The notes under the pieces: model-generated
What the model saw: only the letters and a program-made list of their open reading frames with translations
Databases searched by the model: none
What the model was told of the DNA's origin: nothing
Program-made: the position numbers and the translations under genes
Part shown: positions 5,122 to 9,131 of the stretch, one piece after another
Numbering within the stretch: the stretch's first letter is position 1
How the letters are laid out: every line of letters starts with the position of its first letter
Assembly (NCBI GenBank): GCA_030625445.1
Contig: DAOUQU010000051.1
Coordinates: 1-9,131, forward strand
Source: Gammaproteobacteria bacterium
GTDB lineage: Bacteria; Pseudomonadota; Gammaproteobacteria; Chromatiales; Chromatiaceae
Length of the DNA stretch: 9,131 nucleotides
Reading direction: 5' to 3'

Positions 5122-6849
5122 GTGGAACTCAGTGGTGCTGAGATCGTCGTCCAGGCGTTGAAGGACGAAGGTGTTGAGATTATTTTTGGCTATCCCGGCG
5201 GATCTGTGCTGCATATCTATGACGCACTCTTCCAGCAGGATGATATCCATCATGTGCTTGTACGCCATGAGCAGGGAGCTACCCATGCAGCGGATGGCTA
5301 TGCGCGTTCGACCGGCAAGCCCGGCGTGGTGCTGGTGACATCCGGGCCGGGAGCGACCAATGCCATCACCGGCATCGCCACGGCGCATCTGGATTCGATT
5401 CCAATGGTTGTGCTGACCGGACAGGTTCCTTCTGCGTTGATCGGCACTGATGCCTTCCAGGAAGTGGATACCACCGGCATCAGCCGCCCCTGCTCAAAAC
5501 ACACATTTCTTGTGAAACGCGTTGAAGACCTTGCAGAAACCATGCGCAAGGCCTTTTATATTGCGACCACCGGACGCCCCGGACCTGTGGTGGTGGATAT
5601 TCCAAAAGATATCACCGACCCCACGGTCAAGATACCTTACGAATACCCGCGCAACCTGAAGATGCGCTCATACAGCCCGGTCAAGAAGGGGCACCTTGGG
5701 CAGATCAAGAAGGCAGTTGAACTGATCTACAATGCCAAACGCCCGATTATCTACAGCGGCGGCGGCGTTGTGATCGATAATGCCAGTGGTTCGCTGATCG
5801 ACCTCGCAAGAGAGTTGGGCATTCCTGTCACCAGTACCCTGATGGGGCTTGGCGCCTATCCAGCCTCAGATTCGCAGTTTCTGGGTATGCTGGGCATGCA
5901 CGGCAACTACGAGGCCAACATGGCGATGCATGAGGCCGATGTGCTGATTGCAATCGGCGCGCGTTTTGACGACCGTGTAACCGGACACATCGCACATTTT
6001 TGTCCGCAGGCGAAGATCATCCATATCGATATCGATCCCTCCTCGATCTCAAAAAATGTGCGTGTCGATATTCCCATCGTCGGATCCGTCAAGGATGTGC
6101 TGAATGATATGCTGCGCATCATCCGTGAAAGCGGCAGGGAAATCGACAATGACGGCCTCACCTCATGGTGGGAACGCATCGAAGCCTGGCGTGGTCTGGG
6201 TTGCCTCTGCTATGAACAGAGCGATGAGGTGATCAAGCCGCAGTTTGCGATCGAGACACTCTACAAGGTGACAGGCGGCGACCTCTATCTGACCTCGGAT
6301 GTGGGGCAGCACCAGATGTTTGCTGCGCAGTTCTATAAATTTGACAAGCCGCGTCGCTGGATCAATTCCGGTGGTCTTGGCACCATGGGGTTTGGTCTGC
6401 CTGCCGCCATGGGAGTGCAGATGGCGCACCCGGACAAGCCGGTTGCCTGTGTCACCGGTGAGGCAAGTATCCTGATGTGCATCCAGGAGCTGGCAACCTG
6501 CAAGCAGCATGGCCTCCCTATCAAGATCATGTTGATGAACAATGGTTATATGGGCATGGTTCGTCAATGGCAGGAGATGTTTTACGAGGGGCGCTATTCG
6601 CACTCCTATGTGGATGCTCTGCCTGACTTTGTGGAGCTGACAAAGAGTTTTGGCCATGTCGGTATGCGCGTCACCAAGCCGTCGGATCTGGAGGCCGCCA
6701 TGCAGGAGGCCTTTGATCGCAAGGATGAACTGGTATTTCTGGATATCGTGATTGATCCGACCGAAAATGTCTATCCAATGATTAAAGCGGGCAAGGGGCA
6801 TCATGAAATGGCGATGTCTCCTGCATTGAAACAGGGAGATCAACGATGA
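5122..6849 (+). CDS. ilvB: acetolactate synthase, large (catalytic) subunit
   Basis: Thiamine-diphosphate enzyme that condenses two pyruvates to 2-acetolactate, or pyruvate with 2-oxobutyrate to 2-aceto-2-hydroxybutyrate, the first shared step of Val/Leu and Ile synthesis. Its 575 residues are typical. The N-terminal domain has IFGYPGGSVLHIYDAL (21-36) and catalytic Glu50 in RHEQGATHAADGYAR. The central domain (about 190-340) contains RFDDRVTG (291-298), usual for the FAD-binding AHAS group. The C-terminal domain has SGGLGTMGFGLPAAMG and the cofactor motif from Gly446 to Asn473-Asn474. There the usual GDG is GEA (446-448), so Glu447 replaces the metal-binding Asp. The closing region (GRYSHSYVDALPDFVELTKSFGHVGMRV) is close to IlvI/IlvB. 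It starts at GTG 5122 and overlaps ilvH by 4 nt. The choice between the ilvB and ilvI names is by convention only. Confidence 0.97.
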   Translation: MELSGAEIVVQALKDEGVEIIFGYPGGSVLHIYDALFQQDDIHHVLVRHEQGATHAADGYARSTGKPGVVLVTSGPGATNAITGIATAHLDSIPMVVLTGQVPSALIGTDAFQEVDTTGISRPCSKHTFLVKRVEDLAETMRKAFYIATTGRPGPVVVDIPKDITDPTVKIPYEYPRNLKMRSYSPVKKGHLGQIKKAVELIYNAKRPIIYSGGGVVIDNASGSLIDLARELGIPVTSTLMGLGAYPASDSQFLGMLGMHGNYEANMAMHEADVLIAIGARFDDRVTGHIAHFCPQAKIIHIDIDPSSISKNVRVDIPIVGSVKDVLNDMLRIIRESGREIDNDGLTSWWERIEAWRGLGCLCYEQSDEVIKPQFAIETLYKVTGGDLYLTSDVGQHQMFAAQFYKFDKPRRWINSGGLGTMGFGLPAAMGVQMAHPDKPVACVTGEASILMCIQELATCKQHGLPIKIMLMNNGYMGMVRQWQEMFYEGRYSHSYVDALPDFVELTKSFGHVGMRVTKPSDLEAAMQEAFDRKDELVFLDIVIDPTENVYPMIKAGKGHHEMAMSPALKQGDQR

Positions 6850-7340
6850 AACGTCACATAATCTCTCTCCTGATGGAGAATGAAGCCGGCGCGCTGTCGA
6901 ATGTTTCCGCTCTGTTCAGTGCGCGTGGTTTCAACATCGAGTCACTCTGCGTCGCCCCGACTGATGATCCTTCACTGTCGCGCATGACGCTGGTGACGAC
7001 ATGCAGCGAAACCGTCTTTGAGCAGATCACCAAGCAGCTCAACAAGCTGATCGATGTGGTCAAGCTGATGGATCTCTCTGAAGGTGACCACATCGAACGT
7101 GAAATGATGCTCATCAAGGTGCGTGCAGAAAAAGAGATGCGTGAAGAGATCAAGCGTCTTGCAGAGATCTTTCGCGGCAAGATTATCGATGTCAGCGACA
7201 ACAGTTACGTGATAGAGATGACAGGCGACACCGACAAGCTGGATGCTTTCGTGCATGTCATTCCCGAGGACCACGTCATCGAGGTCGTCAGAACAGGCGT
7301 CAGCGGCATTGCGCGCGGCGTCAAATCGCTGACACTGTAA
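6846..7340 (+). CDS. ilvH: acetolactate synthase, small (regulatory) subunit
   Basis: Regulatory partner of the preceding catalytic subunit; in this family it raises activity and confers valine feedback inhibition. The length of 164 residues equals that of the E. coli IlvH type (about 163). An ACT domain occupies roughly 1-76 (ISLLMENEAGALSNVSALFSARGFNIESL), followed by a C-terminal ferredoxin-like domain (about 85-160) with RGKIIDVSDNSYVIEMTGD. The ATG at 6846 overlaps the stop of the large subunit (ATGA) and has AGGGAG upstream within that gene, so equal expression by translational coupling is likely. It is followed by a perfect GC hairpin and a 7-nt repeat before ilvC, which may separate or stabilise parts of the transcript. 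Confidence 0.97.
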   Translation: MKRHIISLLMENEAGALSNVSALFSARGFNIESLCVAPTDDPSLSRMTLVTTCSETVFEQITKQLNKLIDVVKLMDLSEGDHIEREMMLIKVRAEKEMREEIKRLAEIFRGKIIDVSDNSYVIEMTGDTDKLDAFVHVIPEDHVIEVVRTGVSGIARGVKSLTL

Positions 7341-7343
7341 CTT

Positions 7344-7380
7344 ACCCCTCACCCCAACCCTCTCCCAATGGGAGAGGGGG
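7344..7380. terminator. GC-rich hairpin between ilvH and ilvC
   Basis: CCCTCTCCC (7358-7366) and GGGAGAGGG (7370-7378) form a perfect 9-bp stem around an AAT loop, preceded by ACCCCTCACCCCAA. The unit looks like a widespread intergenic palindrome found in many proteobacterial genomes. There is no T-run after it (AAAACC follows), so it may stabilise or process the mRNA rather than stop transcription. Confidence 0.6.
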
Positions 7381-7381
7381 A

Positions 7382-8445
<1,064 letters not shown>

Positions 8446-8450
8446 GCACC

Positions 8451-8540
8451 CCGTCATTCCGGCATGCTTTTAGCCGGAATCCATTTGTCTTGATCTGTAA
8501 GTGGTTGACTCTATGGATTCCCGCCTTCGTGGGAATGACG
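8451..8540. repeat. REP-like inverted pair (GTCATTCC...GGAATCCAT)
   Basis: A copy at 8451-8484 (CCGTCATTCCGGC with an internal GCCGGAAT stem) faces a reversed copy at 8513-8540 (ATGGATTCCC...GGGAATGACG). Each copy folds alone, and the two also pair with each other. The type resembles the widespread GTCATTCC...GGAATCC repeats of proteobacteria. It starts five bases after the ilvC stop codon and may protect or end that transcript. Confidence 0.8.
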
Positions 8541-8548
8541 TATTTTTC

Positions 8549-8634
8549 CTCGTTCCCACGCTCCTGCGTGGGAATGCAGACCTGGTGTCGAATATCACCC
8601 CGTATGCATTCCCACCGGGGACGGTGGGAACGAG
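8549..8634. repeat. REP-like inverted pair (CTCGTTCCCAC...GTGGGAATGCA)
   Basis: A second, different palindrome lies at 8549-8578 (CGTTCCCACG-CTCCTG-CGTGGGAATG) and its reversed copy at 8605-8634 (TGCATTCCCACC...GGTGGGAACGAG). The two copies are separated by 26 nt. This makes four palindromes of two families in tandem in the ilvC-pssA gap. Nothing else is evident between 8446 and 8660. Confidence 0.8.
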
Positions 8635-8666
8635 AGGATACCTCAAAAATCCGCCATCCTTTGGGT

Positions 8667-8672
8667 TATAAT
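8667..8672 (+). promoter_or_regulatory. -10 element directly before pssA
   Basis: A perfect TATAAT at 8667-8672 ends 8 nt before the pssA ATG, so transcription would begin at or next to the start codon. No convincing -35 is seen 16-18 nt upstream, and no ribosome site precedes the ATG. Both facts fit a leaderless or nearly leaderless mRNA. Confidence 0.4.
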
Positions 8673-8680
8673 CTCCTCTC

Positions 8681-8908
8681 ATGAGTGATAAAAACCCAAA
8701 ACGCGGCATCTACCTGCTGCCCAATCTGCTGACGACTGCGGCGCTCTTCAGCGGCTTTTTCGCCATTCTTGCCGCCATCGACGGTCACTACGATAAAGCT
8801 GCGCTGGCGATTTTTCTCGCCATGCTGCTGGATACTCTGGACGGTAGGGTCGCACGCATGACCCATACCCAGACGGCTTTCGGCGCTGAATATGACGCGT
8901 TCCAGTAA
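8681..8908 (+). CDS. pssA: CDP-diacylglycerol-serine O-phosphatidyltransferase, truncated N-terminal fragment
   Basis: PssA makes phosphatidylserine, precursor of phosphatidylethanolamine, in the inner membrane. The 75 codons contain the usual N-terminus (RGIYLLPNLLTTAALFSGFFAILAAI), two hydrophobic segments (about 17-33 and 41-51) and the first half of the CDP-alcohol phosphotransferase motif, DGRVARMTHTQTAFGAEYD. The motif should continue with three residues, then a second Asp (D-x3-D) and about 170 further residues. Instead the frame reads AFQ and stops at 8906-8908. Similarity appears to end at about 8891-8899, where DNA of another gene begins on the opposite strand. As shown the fragment cannot be active. 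The ilvC-pssA neighbourhood is conserved in gamma- and betaproteobacteria, so an intact gene is expected in the organism, and the break may be a join artefact. Confidence 0.85.
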   Translation: MSDKNPKRGIYLLPNLLTTAALFSGFFAILAAIDGHYDKAALAIFLAMLLDTLDGRVARMTHTQTAFGAEYDAFQ

Positions 8909-9131
8909 GTGATAGAAATCCCCGATTCGGATATAGTTTTTCGCAACATTTATGTAAGACAGATGATCCGACAAAAATCTCCGGATGAGCGAGACAACGA
9001 TTCCTTTTTTACTAGGTGCTACAATCTCCGGATCTTCAAAACTCAGGTGATGGAAGCGCCGGATGGCATCGGCCACGTCGGCGAGAGAAAGATTCCGGTT
9101 CACGACCTGCACGAGGAAGTTTATTTTATCT
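8891..9131 (-). CDS. internal fragment of a probable PEP/pyruvate-binding (PEP synthase-like) protein
   Basis: Read on the minus strand, the frame is open from the window end with no start needed. It reads DKINFLVQVVNRNLSLADVADAIRR, then PEIVAPSKKGIVVSLIRRFLSDHLSYINVAKNYIRIGDFYHLLERV. The LIRRFLSDxLxYINVAKxYIxIxDFxxLL pattern resembles the segment just before the nucleotide-binding domain of pyruvate phosphate dikinase/PEP-synthase-like proteins. This is judged from memory of the family and is moderate. The expected continuation (a glycine-rich GGKxxGL nucleotide-binding segment) is missing. At about 8891-8899 the frame runs into the antisense strand of pssA, where it stays open by chance to 8666. 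A GTG at 9110-9112 is probably not a real start, since the frame continues upstream of it. The fragment lacks both ends. Confidence 0.5.

Noticed and set aside
6163..6843. 226-codon minus-strand frame inside acetolactate synthase
   Set aside because: Antisense to the conserved catalytic domain. The product is rich in His and Ile with no recognisable motif.
8470..8709. 79-codon minus-strand frame
   Set aside because: Composed almost wholly of the REP-like palindromes and runs into the start of pssA.
8666..8890. Continuation of the kinase-like minus frame into pssA
   Set aside because: This part is simply the antisense of pssA. The open frame is accidental and should not be counted as protein.

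Overview
The window looks like chromosomal DNA of a gammaproteobacterium. The gene order ilvB/ilvI-ilvH-ilvC-pssA is the one common in gamma- and betaproteobacteria, and the REP-like palindromes and protein sequences fit. A DsrE-like protein next to a thiol-dioxygenase-type cupin hints at a sulfur-oxidising lineage, but this is inference and no species can be named.

Layout. Positions 1-153 may hold the last codons of an unidentified rightward gene, followed by a dyad of 7-nt repeats that runs into the 3' end of pyruvate kinase (145-1629, minus). Upstream of pyk lie a second, different 7-nt repeat dyad (1651-1765) and a small secreted glycine-zipper protein (1769-2083, minus) with its own promoter. 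The gap 2084-2458 holds a perfect 9-nt inverted repeat and a nested REP-like palindrome. A translationally coupled pair follows on the plus strand: an exported DsrE-like protein (2459-2989) and an unusual cupin/Sel1 fusion with a signal-like hydrophobic segment in its middle (2986-4038). This pair converges, across a third 7-nt repeat array, on a BacNav-type voltage-gated channel (4054-4860, minus) whose selectivity filter is unusually acidic.

From 5122 the branched-chain amino acid genes run rightward. The acetolactate synthase large subunit (5122-6849) and small subunit (6846-7340) overlap by 4 nt. Ketol-acid reductoisomerase (7423-8445) follows after a GC hairpin and a fourth 7-nt array. 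Together they carry out the first two shared steps of Ile/Val synthesis: pyruvate (or pyruvate plus 2-oxobutyrate) to the acetohydroxy acid, then reduction and isomerisation. Pyruvate kinase supplies pyruvate but is far away and on the other strand. Four REP-like palindromes (8451-8634) separate ilvC from pssA.

The last ~240 bases are anomalous. pssA (8681) breaks off inside its CDP-alcohol phosphotransferase motif near 8891-8899. The DNA then continues as an internal piece of an unrelated gene on the opposite strand, probably a PEP/pyruvate-binding (PEP-synthase-like) protein. This is either a rearrangement or a chimeric join. The points most worth a second look are the three unrelated families of 7-nt repeats at gene ends, the DsrE/cupin-Sel1 pair, the channel filter and the terminal junction.
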